Below are positions 44,930-53,994 of a stretch of 54,758 nt of DNA, in pieces. This stretch comes from an uncultured Opitutia bacterium. Its GTDB lineage: Bacteria; Verrucomicrobiota; Verrucomicrobiae; Opitutales; MB11C04. The position numbers and the translations under genes were made by a program. The notes below the pieces were generated by a model, which was given only the letters and a program-made list of their open reading frames with translations, was not told the DNA's origin and made no database searches. Each line of letters starts with the position of its first letter. The stretch's first letter is position 1. Location of the stretch: contig CAJWWH010000001.1 in assembly GCA_913048545.1 (NCBI GenBank), positions 1-54,758 of the forward strand, in the 5' to 3' direction.

Positions 44930-46399
44930 TCAGGAGACCGACACTTTTGTTAAAGCAGCACGAAATCCCAGATTTCGGAATCGATGGTAAAGTGAATTGG
45001 TTGAGCGGGTCGAAGACTGACATTCATCGGCCGTTTTCATGTACCCCCCACCCCGGCTAATTCTAAACTCATCCTGCTCGCTGTCATTGAGCAAAGTGTT
45101 CACGAAAGAATTCCCCACCCATTCACGCACATTTCCATAGACATCATACAAATCCCACGGATTGGGACTTTTTAATCCAACCGGATGAATTTTCTTTCCA
45201 CTATTTCCGCGAAACCATGCGTGATTGTGTAATTGATCTGGATTTTCTCCAAAATAATAGGTGCTCGATGTCCCCGCCCGGCAGGCGTATTCCCATTCTA
45301 CCTCTGTGGGCAAACGATACTCGTATCCGGAGGGTAGCGTGGATTGTGAAGACGATAAGATTGTTAATGCCTTACAAAATGCAACCGCATCCAACCAGGA
45401 TACATTATTCACCGGCAGATGATCACCGGAAAGATTGTTTTCCGAATCCGTAAAACTTGGGTTTGCCCCCATTACCTGCAGATATACTTCCTGAGTAACC
45501 AGATACTGTCCCAGCCAAAATCCATTCTCCACCTCAACCACTCGTTGTTCTTCCGCATAGGGTACCCAGATAGAAAGTTTCCCGGGAGGAATCCAGGAAA
45601 AAGTTCCGGCGTAAAAATCATCGTGATTTTCATGGGGAACTTCACCAAGTTCAGGAATTTCTTGGTTGATTGAAACATCAAAGGCAAGCGGATGCCTCGT
45701 TTTTCCGCGCCCCGGTCGGCCCCTTAATTTGAGTGCGGGTGGTTTTTCAGGAACATAATCAGCAGATGGGTCAGATTTTTCCACTGGTTTTATTTTTTGA
45801 CTTAACTGATCCGACCTTTCCCGGCCCGCGTCCGTTCGGTGGAGCCCCCTTTTCAGTTGGGACATCCATACACGGTCCCAGGATTTCCACAACTCTGCCC
45901 CGTGATCAAACTCATTAACTTCCGTCTCGGTAAGACTCGAGCTTTCCTCAAGCTTGGACTGTTCGCTCAATTTTTCGAGCAGGGTTGAGCTCGCTCTTCT
46001 CTGCCAATTTTTTTCTGATACAAAAACGGATTGAAACTGCTGTAAACAAAGAGACAATCCAGCCGGTAAAGTGGTGTCCTCCAAATAAATGGTAAGAATA
46101 TCCTTGTTTTCACTGAGGGCGTATCCCACTTCGCTCTTCACAAAGCGGGAATCCACCGAACGGGGCGAAACGAAGACCACGAACATCGAAGATCTTTTGA
46201 TTGCATGGGCGATCTCTTCCACCCATTCACCGGCTGGCTGAATCCCCTCGTCATACCACATGTTCACTCCCGCTTCCCTGAATTCGCGCATTGTCTGATA
46301 CACCGGAATTTTATCCGCATGAGCATAACTGACGAATACATAAGGTCCTTGACCAGAATAACTTTCAAAGGGTTCAGGTATGTCCGCCGAGGAAATCAT
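44930..46399 (-). CDS. TIR domain + FGE-sulfatase-fold protein
   Basis: 489 aa. The N-terminal TIR domain (~18-125) has VFVSYAHADK, MWYDEG, SMFVVFVSPRSVDS and FVKSEVGYALSENKDIL; E90 sits where the NADase catalytic Glu lies in bacterial and SARM1-type TIRs. A linker (~130-255) is rich in Ser, Lys and Glu. The C-terminal FGE-sulfatase (SUMF1/C-type-lectin-like) domain (~260-485) has GFWLGQYLVTQEVYLQVMG, PVNNVSWLDAVAFCKAL, RLPTEVEWEYACRAG, YDVYGNVREWVGN, RGGGYMKTADEC and LGFRAAL. Only one Cys (~C460) remains at the FGE active-site region, so formylglycine formation is unlikely; binding is more likely. It lies 11 bp downstream of the cyclase gene. TIR suggests an NAD-consuming effector, by inference. 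Confidence 0.85.
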   Translation of the reverse strand: MISSADIPEPFESYSGQGPYVFVSYAHADKIPVYQTMREFREAGVNMWYDEGIQPAGEWVEEIAHAIKRSSMFVVFVSPRSVDSRFVKSEVGYALSENKDILTIYLEDTTLPAGLSLCLQQFQSVFVSEKNWQRRASSTLLEKLSEQSKLEESSSLTETEVNEFDHGAELWKSWDRVWMSQLKRGLHRTDAGRERSDQLSQKIKPVEKSDPSADYVPEKPPALKLRGRPGRGKTRHPLAFDVSINQEIPELGEVPHENHDDFYAGTFSWIPPGKLSIWVPYAEEQRVVEVENGFWLGQYLVTQEVYLQVMGANPSFTDSENNLSGDHLPVNNVSWLDAVAFCKALTILSSSQSTLPSGYEYRLPTEVEWEYACRAGTSSTYYFGENPDQLHNHAWFRGNSGKKIHPVGLKSPNPWDLYDVYGNVREWVGNSFVNTLLNDSEQDEFRISRGGGYMKTADECQSSTRSTNSLYHRFRNLGFRAALTKVSVS

Positions 46400-46410
46400 G
46401 TTATTTTCTC

Positions 46411-48366
46411 TTATCCTTCATACCGGTATCCGGTTCTTTGCAGAATATAAATTGGATAACTCCCGAAGTTTTTAGCCAGTTCCAAATGTCCGACATATTC
46501 GAAATCAAATCCTTCGTGTCCAAAAGAAAGAAGCGCGGCCACCGTTTCCGATACAAAAACAGAACCGGGCAGAACAATTGGCTCTATACGGGCTGCCTGA
46601 TTGACATGGTTTCCAAAAAAGTTCAACTTTCCCAAAATTGGATCAAATTTTTCGTATGCCGGTCCGGCATGCATTGAGATCCGCACTTCCATTCCCTTCA
46701 TTAAGCCGAGTTCCGACCAGTCTCCCTTGGAGAAATAATCCCGTAGTTCAAGTGCCAACTTCAGACCGTCCTCCAACTTGTCAAAAACGGCAAAAAAACT
46801 GTCTCCCCATGTATTTACAAAGGCAGGAGCCGATGATAAATGTTCGATAATTTCCGATATCCCCCCGAGAAACTTTTCCACAAATTGAGGAGTCATGCTT
46901 TCATCCAGTCGCGAAAATCCTTCCACATCCGCAAAAAGCATTGTTTTGATGGTGCGGGGCAGTGCTTGAACCGGATCATCTTTGATTAAAAAAGCAGGCT
47001 TTGTCTCCCCACCATGGGCAGGTAATTCAGTTACTTCCGGAATGGCCTCCAATACTTCCTTGGCATCAATGATGACCGGTTCATTAAAGTTTTTCCGCCA
47101 TTTTTTAACCAACTCTCCGGTTCCCCCTTCCGCTCCGGGTTGGCCATCCCAAAACACAAGTAGCCTAGGATTTTCATCCATCCCTCTTCCCCGCATTGCC
47201 GCAAATCCAAGCAGTACATCGTTGCAAAAAGTGTAGAGAGTATCTTCACAATTGTAGCCGTCTTTGGTCACATAGTGGATGGAGGTGGCCTGATCGAGAA
47301 CTGCTTCAAATCGGGAAACCCAGTTTCCACCCGCCCGCCTGACACTGGTTTCAATAAACTCCTCCTTGGCGAATGGCAAAAAGATGTGAGTCTCCGCACC
47401 GCGTTCAATCATAATCTCCAGAAACAGGATATCCGTTCCGCAAGCAGCGGAACTATAGCCACAACTTGCCCCCATTTCATCAAGAGCAGCAGCAATTTCT
47501 TTCTTGGCAATCTCCTCCGCTTCAGGTGGGAATCGACGGTTTGAACCAGGCTGATCCAGGACATGACCAGAAAAGGCCACGATTCCAAGAGTGGGAAATG
47601 CATTTTGTATTTTTTGGCTAATTTCCTCGTCTTGATAAGCGGCTGCAATTTGCAAAGCCTGCTTTCTTGTGCTCGAAACTCTTGAAGGTTTCGCATCCGG
47701 CATTGCCACCGCTTCCCCGTAAGCAAAAACCGCATCATCCACCGAGCCCAAGAGTAAGAGAGCTTCGGCCTCAGTTGCCTGAATCCAATAATCGTGTTTT
47801 CCGCTCGCCTTGAGTTTCTCGCAAATCTTCCAGGCTTTTTCGGCATATTCTTTTCCCGATTCATATTCACCGGAAAAGAAATACATGAACGAAATATTGA
47901 TGCAGGGATAATACTGTGTTTCCAGATCCGCCCGCTGACTGGTTCGCAAATTGTCAAAGCTGTTGGTGGAAAATCCTTCAGCATAACGGGCAATGGCCAG
48001 TTCAGCATATTTCTTTTTGGAATCCGAATCCGTGGACTGTTCCCACAAATCCTTGTAGGCACTGGCAAGCAGGCTATGTGTCTCGACCCCTCGGTCTCCT
48101 CCGGCGACCAATTCCTCCAATAACTTGGAAGCCATCTTGGGAGAACCGGCTTTACTTAACGCGTGGGCTGCCGTCTGACAAAGCTGACTGTCGTTTTTGT
48201 GCTTTTTGAGACCGGCTTTGGCTACATCGTGAGCGAGCAAAAACTCGCCTACTGATATCATTTTTTCACAGAGTGCCAAAAATTCGATTGAGGAAGAATT
48301 AATTAAATCAAACAACTTCCACTCCGCCCGTAAACTTGGAGTCAATCTACTGTCTAATTGGGACAT
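46411..48366 (-). CDS. TRAF-binding-like TPR + SLOG-like + class III nucleotide cyclase protein
   Basis: 651 aa in three parts. (1) ~1-255: α-helical TPR-like region resembling the MAP3K TRAF-binding/TPR-S domain of bacterial conflict proteins. (2) ~260-440: Rossmann-like, SLOG-type domain (IVAFSGHVLDQPG, SSAACGTDILFLEIMIERGAE, HIFLPFAKEEF, VFWDGQPGAEGGTG). (3) ~470-630: class III cyclase with metal Asp D480 (LFADVEGF) and D522 (NTWGDSFFAVF), and transition-state residues N589 and R593 (HVNQAARI). The base-specifying Lys and Asp positions are both Asn (N518, N586), so the nucleotide is not predicted. Soluble, probably cytoplasmic. A stem-loop after rpsU (48390-48427) suggests the unit has its own promoter. 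Confidence 0.85.
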   Translation of the reverse strand: MSQLDSRLTPSLRAEWKLFDLINSSSIEFLALCEKMISVGEFLLAHDVAKAGLKKHKNDSQLCQTAAHALSKAGSPKMASKLLEELVAGGDRGVETHSLLASAYKDLWEQSTDSDSKKKYAELAIARYAEGFSTNSFDNLRTSQRADLETQYYPCINISFMYFFSGEYESGKEYAEKAWKICEKLKASGKHDYWIQATEAEALLLLGSVDDAVFAYGEAVAMPDAKPSRVSSTRKQALQIAAAYQDEEISQKIQNAFPTLGIVAFSGHVLDQPGSNRRFPPEAEEIAKKEIAAALDEMGASCGYSSAACGTDILFLEIMIERGAETHIFLPFAKEEFIETSVRRAGGNWVSRFEAVLDQATSIHYVTKDGYNCEDTLYTFCNDVLLGFAAMRGRGMDENPRLLVFWDGQPGAEGGTGELVKKWRKNFNEPVIIDAKEVLEAIPEVTELPAHGGETKPAFLIKDDPVQALPRTIKTMLFADVEGFSRLDESMTPQFVEKFLGGISEIIEHLSSAPAFVNTWGDSFFAVFDKLEDGLKLALELRDYFSKGDWSELGLMKGMEVRISMHAGPAYEKFDPILGKLNFFGNHVNQAARIEPIVLPGSVFVSETVAALLSFGHEGFDFEYVGHLELAKNFGSYPIYILQRTGYRYEG

Positions 48367-48389
48367 ACGATCATTGGGTCCCCAGCCAC

Positions 48390-48427
48390 TAAAATATTAT
48401 CCTTGAAATCCGATTGGGATTTCGAGG
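48390..48427 (-). terminator. Putative intrinsic terminator after rpsU
   Basis: On the minus strand, GAAATCC and GGATTTC form a perfect 7-bp stem with a 5-nt CAATC loop. After one mismatch, three more pairs (CCT/AGG) extend it. The stem is followed by ATAATATTTT, a weak U-tract. It starts right after the rpsU stop and ends about 24 bp before the cyclase ATG, so it would separate the two units. The stem is A/T-rich, so termination may be partial. Confidence 0.45.
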
Positions 48428-48430
48428 AAG

Positions 48431-48631
48431 TTACATCTTTTCGTAGCGAGTCCGAAGCATCTGAGTGAATGCAGCCACTTTGCGTGCCTCTCTCTTCTTG
48501 TCCGAACGCTTTCTGAAGTATCGTTTATCACGTACATCACGAATTACGCCTTCGCGGTCGAGGCGCTTTTTTAAACGACGAATTGCCCGGTCCATGGGCT
48601 CGCCTTTACGAAGTTTGATTTCGATTGTCAT
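48431..48631 (-). CDS. rpsU: 30S ribosomal protein bS21
   Basis: 66 aa, basic. Signature MTIEIKLRKGEPMDRAIRRL, then KKRLDREGVIRDVRDKRYF and an Arg/Lys-rich helical tail. bS21 sits near the 3' end of 16S rRNA, next to the anti-Shine-Dalgarno, and affects initiation. Upstream of this ATG there is no Shine-Dalgarno (TTTCCTT only). It follows dnaE by 54 bp on the same strand and may be read from dnaE or from a promoter in that gap. Confidence 0.97.
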   Translation of the reverse strand: MTIEIKLRKGEPMDRAIRRLKKRLDREGVIRDVRDKRYFRKRSDKKREARKVAAFTQMLRTRYEKM

Positions 48632-48685
48632 AAGGAAAAATTACAAAGTAAAGAATCACGCTCTCAGGTCAAGACGGAAGATGGG

Positions 48686-51600
48686 TTAAAAAACTTTCTT
48701 ACCAAATTTTCTCTCCGGGGGCGGTTCCGGACTTCGAACAACTACCCGGGCACCGCGGACGCAGGCCCGGTTACGCCAATCCTTAAATGAGGCTGAGGAA
48801 AACCGCATCGAGAAACGGCTGTCCGTCTCAACCACTAATCCCTCACTCTCACCAGACCGAGCAAATGCCAGTCGAATCAGGGTCTCCCCTTCCCCTTTCT
48901 CCGCCATCGAAAACATGTCCCGGGTGAATTCCTCAGCCATTGGATTATCCGGATCGATTAACCAGGTCACCTCCTCCGTAACCTTGGCCACTGAATTTTC
49001 CACCGGGTGCAAATTAGTCACACTCAAACGGGTTTCCCCGTCCCGGTGAGATGCGACACCTTCCACCACCACCATTCGTCCTTCTTCGAGATGAATTCCA
49101 TACTGTTCGAAGGAATCGTTGAACATCGGTATAGAAAAATCCTTTTCTTTGGTCATCAATGTGAAGCGTGCCCAGGGCTTGGCATCTTTTTTAGTGTACC
49201 GGCGTTCAATTTCACTAAGTACACCACACAAGCGGAATGAACGCTTGCCTTCCAAATTATCAATTTCCTCCGCAGTAATATTATCCAATAAAGGCCCCAA
49301 CCCGCCCAGCGTATCCACAGGGTGTCCGGAAAGAAAAAACCCAAGCAGTTCCTTCTCATACCGTAATTTCTCCAACTCGTCCATCGGGGGAACTTCCGGG
49401 CGTTCCGTCATCGGAGAAAAACCACCGTTCTCCGCCGAGTTTCCATCATCACTTTCCCCCGCCATCATATCGAACAGATTAACCTGCCCCGCTTCCCGGT
49501 CTTTCCGGCGCAACTGAGCTTCTCCCATTGCCCGGTCCAAGTCGGCAAGCAGTCCCGAACGGCCATTTTCAAGCGAATCAAATCCGCCTGCCTTAATTAA
49601 ATTCTCAAGCACCCTTTTATTGACCGCTTTTCCGTCCACCCGCTCAACCAAATCCGAAAAACTGCAGTACGGGCCGTTTTTTCTTTCGTCCACGATAACC
49701 GCTGAAGGAGCATCCCCCACTCCTTTAACAGCCGCCAGGCCAAACCGAATCGAATCGGCCTGCTCATCCCTCCCTTCCACGGGAGTAAAATTCTCTCCTG
49801 ATTCATTAACATCCGGGCCAAGCACCGAGATACCCATTTCCGAACATTCTCCGATAAAATGAGACAATTTATCCGAATTCCCCAACTCGCAGGACAAGAC
49901 ACCGGCCATAAAATGGACCGGGAAATTGGCTTTCAGGTAGCCGGTTTGGTAACTGATTATTCCGTACGCCGCCGAGTGAGACTTGTTAAATCCGTAACCG
50001 GCAAATTTTTCCAAGATACTGAATATCTCATTGGCCTTCTTTTCGGCAATATTATTGGTTTCCTTGGCTCCCTTGACAAAGATTTCCCGTTGCTTCGCCA
50101 TCTCCTCCGGTTTTTTCTTGCCCATCGCCCGTCGCAAAATATCGGCTCCTCCAAGGGAATATCCGGCCACCCGGCGGGCGGCTTCCATTACCTGTTCCTG
50201 GTACACCATCACTCCATAGGTTTCCTCACACACTTCCTCGAGTAAGGGATGGGGGAACTTGATGGTGGATGGATCTTCTTTTCCCTTGATATAATCCGGA
50301 ATCCATTCCATCGGACCCGGACGGTAAAGTGCAATCAAAGCGATAATCTCATCCACATTGGTAATATTCATCTGCCTGCACAACCGGCGCATACCGTCGG
50401 ATTCCAGTTGAAAGACCCCTATTGTGCGGGCTTCATTGAGCAATTCAAAAGTTTTTTCATCCTCAAGGGGTGCATCCGCCACCCGAAAATCTCCCAACCC
50501 TTCTTTTTCCCTGACATGTTTTTCGGCCGCCGCAATCACGGTCAGGGTCTTCAATCCCAAAAAATCCATTTTCAAAAGCCCCAGATCCTCAACCGGGTCC
50601 TTGGGGAACTGGGTGGTCAATATCCCATCCTGCGTAGTCAAAGGAACCAACTCCTTTAACGGGCGATCGGCAATAATAACCCCAGCGGCATGCGTACCGA
50701 CATTGCGCACCATTCCCTCAATCACTTTTCCGGTTTCGATAATTTGCTTGGCAACTGGATTGCTCTCGCACTCCTGTCGAAACTCCGGGCTCTTTTCCAG
50801 AGCCTGTTCAAGCGTAATGTTTAGGTCATCCGGCACCATTTTAGCGAGCTTATCCGCTTCCGCATAGGGTACATCACGCACACGGGCAACATCACGCACC
50901 ACCATCTTCGCTCCAAAAGTTCCAAAAGTGACAATATTGGCCACACAATCACGGCCGTATTTATCCCGGACATATTCAATTACTTCTCCTCTCCGCCTCA
51001 TGCAAAAATCGATATCAAAGTCGGGAGGCGAAACCCGTTCCGGATTCAAAAAACGTTCGAACAGTAATCCAAAGCGAAGCGGGTCAATGTCAGTAATCCC
51101 AAGTACATACGCCACCAGGCAACCGGCACCCGATCCCCGACCCGGGCCGATCGGAATTTGTTGTTCCCGTGCCCAACCCATAAAATCAGCGACAATTAAG
51201 AAGTAGTCATTAAATCCCGTCTTCGCAATTACACTCAACTCATAATCGATCCGCTCGCTCAGTTCGCGGGTTTTTTCATCCGTTTCATCATCGCGTTGAT
51301 TTTCAGCTAAATAAGTCGCACTATATCTTTCCTTTAACCCACTCACACAGAGATTTTTCAAATACTCGGTATTGTCTGCCACTTCGGTTTTAATTTCCGG
51401 TGGCAGCGTGAATACGGGATAGTTATTTTCCCCGAACGGTAGTTTCAGGTCACACATCTCCGCCACTGCAAATGTATTGGTGATGGACTCAGGAGCCTCT
51501 TTGAATAACTCCTCCATCTGTTGCCTAGATTTCAGATAAAACTGCCGGGCATCATACCGCATACGATTTTCGTCATCGATTTTCGAACCCGTCTGGATGC

Positions 51601-52282
51601 AGAGTAAAGCATCGTGAGGAGCCCAGTCCTCTTCCTTGACATAGTGAACATCATTCGATGCCACTACTTTCAAACCGAATTTCTTGGCGAATTTTAAAAG
51701 CACGGGAACCAATTGTCTCTGTTCCTCAATGCCGTGATTATGCAGTTCGACAAAGTAATTTTCCTTACCAAAAATATCAACCATCTGCCCCATCGCCTGC
51801 TCGGCCTCGGCCTCTTTCCCACGAAGAATTAACTGGGGTACCCAACCTTGCATACAGCCGGTAAATCCAATCAACCCCTCAGCATGTTCAGCCAAAGTTT
51901 CCAGATCCGTCCTTGGCCGGTAGTAAAATCCATCGACATGAGCATCAGATACCACTTTGGATAAATTTTGGTAACCCTGATAATTCTTTGCCAACATGCC
52001 AATGTGATAAGATTTATGGTTCTCCCTACCCGGTTTCTCATCGTTCTTATGATCAGTAACCAAGTATCCCTCACATCCAATAATTGGTTTGATCCCATGC
52101 TTCTCTGCTTGCTTGATAAAAGAAATAGTACCAAACAGGTTACCATGATCAGTCAGTGCCATTGCAGACTGGCCTAACTCCTGAGCTCTGCCCATCAAAC
52201 GATCCATCCGGCAGCACCCGTCCAACAAACTGAAGTCGGAGTGAACATGCAAGTGCACAAAATCTTTATCTTTAGTCGACAT
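48686..52282 (-). CDS. dnaE: DNA polymerase III alpha subunit (DnaE)
   Basis: Replicative polymerase, 1198 aa, typical for DnaE1-type. The N-terminal PHP domain (1-~280) retains what look like all the metal ligands: [41 protein letters not shown] and SNDVHY. An active PHP exonuclease (proofreading) is therefore plausible, unlike E. coli. Polymerase motifs: [30 protein letters not shown] with the catalytic aspartates, [14 protein letters not shown], and a helix-hairpin-helix and OB fold near the C-terminus ([18 protein letters not shown]). It lies upstream of rpsU. Confidence 0.97.
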   Translation of the reverse strand: MSTKDKDFVHLHVHSDFSLLDGCCRMDRLMGRAQELGQSAMALTDHGNLFGTISFIKQAEKHGIKPIIGCEGYLVTDHKNDEKPGRENHKSYHIGMLAKNYQGYQNLSKVVSDAHVDGFYYRPRTDLETLAEHAEGLIGFTGCMQGWVPQLILRGKEAEAEQAMGQMVDIFGKENYFVELHNHGIEEQRQLVPVLLKFAKKFGLKVVASNDVHYVKEEDWAPHDALLCIQTGSKIDDENRMRYDARQFYLKSRQQMEELFKEAPESITNTFAVAEMCDLKLPFGENNYPVFTLPPEIKTEVADNTEYLKNLCVSGLKERYSATYLAENQRDDETDEKTRELSERIDYELSVIAKTGFNDYFLIVADFMGWAREQQIPIGPGRGSGAGCLVAYVLGITDIDPLRFGLLFERFLNPERVSPPDFDIDFCMRRRGEVIEYVRDKYGRDCVANIVTFGTFGAKMVVRDVARVRDVPYAEADKLAKMVPDDLNITLEQALEKSPEFRQECESNPVAKQIIETGKVIEGMVRNVGTHAAGVIIADRPLKELVPLTTQDGILTTQFPKDPVEDLGLLKMDFLGLKTLTVIAAAEKHVREKEGLGDFRVADAPLEDEKTFELLNEARTIGVFQLESDGMRRLCRQMNITNVDEIIALIALYRPGPMEWIPDYIKGKEDPSTIKFPHPLLEEVCEETYGVMVYQEQVMEAARRVAGYSLGGADILRRAMGKKKPEEMAKQREIFVKGAKETNNIAEKKANEIFSILEKFAGYGFNKSHSAAYGIISYQTGYLKANFPVHFMAGVLSCELGNSDKLSHFIGECSEMGISVLGPDVNESGENFTPVEGRDEQADSIRFGLAAVKGVGDAPSAVIVDERKNGPYCSFSDLVERVDGKAVNKRVLENLIKAGGFDSLENGRSGLLADLDRAMGEAQLRRKDREAGQVNLFDMMAGESDDGNSAENGGFSPMTERPEVPPMDELEKLRYEKELLGFFLSGHPVDTLGGLGPLLDNITAEEIDNLEGKRSFRLCGVLSEIERRYTKKDAKPWARFTLMTKEKDFSIPMFNDSFEQYGIHLEEGRMVVVEGVASHRDGETRLSVTNLHPVENSVAKVTEEVTWLIDPDNPMAEEFTRDMFSMAEKGEGETLIRLAFARSGESEGLVVETDSRFSMRFSSASFKDWRNRACVRGARVVVRSPEPPPERKFGKKVF

Positions 52283-52363
52283 AAAATCTAAATTATTACT
52301 GATCTATCCATCGCCAAAGAAACAAAAGGGTTCAAGGCAATCTTGCGCACATTTAATAAACAA

Positions 52364-53065
52364 TTACTTTTTCTGCGGATTAAAAGGCGAAACATCCAGG
52401 TGTTTATTCATCGCCTTTCGGCACAAGAAAAAGGCCCAGACAATCATCGGGAAAATCAACAGTCCTAGCACTGGAAAGTCATCCTGAAAAAGAACAAAAT
52501 CATAAGCCCCATGCATAACAACGGCATAAAATAAACCCTTTAAACGTTTTTCCATACGGGCAGTGCCCTGGTAGTATTTAGATAATCCAATGTAATATCC
52601 CATGATCACCGCACAAGCAGCATGCATCGGAACGGCAGTAAACATCCGCAGGACGGCCACACCCAATCCGCCCTCCATCACATAAATAACATTTTCAAAA
52701 GCCGCAAATCCCAGGCTTACCATGACCGCATAAACAATCCCATCAAAGGGCTCGTTAAAGCAGGGTTTTCGAAAGGCGTACAATACGACCACCAAATACT
52801 TCAGCATTTCCTCGCCCAAGCCCACCACGAAGAAAGCCATAAAAAAAGAAGGGAGCATCCCGTTATCATCACTGTCTAGGTCATAACCAAATATTTCAAA
52901 CACTCCCGAATTCCAAATACCCGCCGGAAAACAGATCAAAATGCCAAAAATAAAGCACATCACCAGAACACCAACCGGTTCTTTCTCATGCGTATCTTTC
53001 CAGTAAATAAAAAGTGCAATGGCCAACGCAGGAGCCAGTGCCATGAGTAAATTAATTAAAGTCAT
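52364..53065 (-). CDS. prsW: PrsW-family intramembrane metalloprotease
   Basis: 233 aa, polytopic (about seven helices). The conserved PrsW/CPBP-like motifs are seen: VGLGEEMLKYLVV (Glu-Glu metal/active-site pair), FAAFENVIYV, and two late His motifs, FTAVPMHAAC and YAVVMHGAYDF. In Bacillus, PrsW cleaves an anti-sigma factor; no anti-sigma or sigma gene is adjacent here, so the substrate is unknown. It lies 3 bp downstream of the DUF1080 gene and is probably co-transcribed with it. Confidence 0.88.
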   Translation of the reverse strand: MTLINLLMALAPALAIALFIYWKDTHEKEPVGVLVMCFIFGILICFPAGIWNSGVFEIFGYDLDSDDNGMLPSFFMAFFVVGLGEEMLKYLVVVLYAFRKPCFNEPFDGIVYAVMVSLGFAAFENVIYVMEGGLGVAVLRMFTAVPMHAACAVIMGYYIGLSKYYQGTARMEKRLKGLFYAVVMHGAYDFVLFQDDFPVLGLLIFPMIVWAFFLCRKAMNKHLDVSPFNPQKK

Positions 53066-53068
53066 CTT

Positions 53069-53761
53069 TTATTTAACCGGTTTCTTAATCGACACCAGAT
53101 CAAGCCTGCGAAACTCCACTTCCGAACCTTCTGCCTGAATGCCCAGCTTCCCCTTCTTCGCAGTACAGGAATGCCCATGATTTACCAGTTCACCATTTAC
53201 CCATACCTTCACCTCATCCCCCAGGCATTCAATTTTCATACGGTTCCATTCTCCAACCGGTTTTTCCGAACCGTCCGTGAGGTTGAGAATCCGGCGGCCT
53301 TTCCCCTCCGTAATTCCCCAGTTTTTCTCCGGGCCTCTTCTCTTTACCATGTTGGGCACTTCAATATTTTCCACAATGCACCAAAAATCTCCCGCATGGG
53401 TATGGTTCATCTGCACCTCAATTGATTGGGGATACATTTTATACAGATTTCGCAGTTTTGAAGCATGTACTAACACGCCACAATTCCCTGGCTTCCCGGC
53501 AAAGCGATACTCTGCAATTAAACGATAGTTCTCATACTCCTTTTCCGTAAGCAAATGCCCAAATGGTTTACCCAAACTGACCAGCATACCATCACGAACA
53601 ATAAACGGTTTTGCTAAATCCGGTTTTCTATCATGAGACGGTACATCGATCATCCATCCGGTTAAATCTTTTCCATTAAACAAAGAATCCGTTTGGGGAT
53701 CTGCCCAAATGGAAGTGAGAAGAAAAAAAAATGAAAAAAATAAGAGGTAATTGGCGTTCAT
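53069..53761 (-). CDS. Secreted DUF1080 (3-keto-disaccharide hydrolase-like) protein
   Basis: About 230 aa from the ATG at 53761; a longer frame to 53809 lacks a sensible N-terminus. The signal peptide is NYLLFFSFFFLLTSIWA, so it is exported. The DUF1080 LamG-like fold shows SLFNGKDLTGWMID, the MLVSLGKPFGHLLTEKEYENYRL strand pair, GNCGVLVHASK, SIEVQMNHTHAGDFW and EWNRMKIECLGDEVKVWVNG. Members hydrolyse 3-keto-glucosides or bind carbohydrate; many are found in Planctomycetota and Verrucomicrobiota. Which sugar this one acts on cannot be seen. Confidence 0.85.
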   Translation of the reverse strand: MNANYLLFFSFFFLLTSIWADPQTDSLFNGKDLTGWMIDVPSHDRKPDLAKPFIVRDGMLVSLGKPFGHLLTEKEYENYRLIAEYRFAGKPGNCGVLVHASKLRNLYKMYPQSIEVQMNHTHAGDFWCIVENIEVPNMVKRRGPEKNWGITEGKGRRILNLTDGSEKPVGEWNRMKIECLGDEVKVWVNGELVNHGHSCTAKKGKLGIQAEGSEVEFRRLDLVSIKKPVK

Positions 53762-53994
53762 AATTATAAATTTAAGCCCTATCAGAAAAGTTTCTTGTCC
53801 TTCTGCCAACTAGAAACATCCAATACAGAAAAGTAACCGAGATTGTAAGGTGCTTATATCACCGTCGATCGCCACGGGCATTCGTCCTCGTGATGACAAG
53901 GTGTGAACGGGACTTATCTCAAGGGTAAATGGCAGATGAATTGTAAAACTGTTCACAAAGCAAAGAGATTTCTTTGCCGTTAGAATCATTATCT

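Noticed and set aside
44930..48366. Calling the cyclase-TIR pair a Pycsar system outright
   Set aside because: The TIR protein has no visible cyclic-nucleotide-binding domain and carries an FGE fold. The cyclase has additional TPR and SLOG-like domains. Only an analogy is justified.
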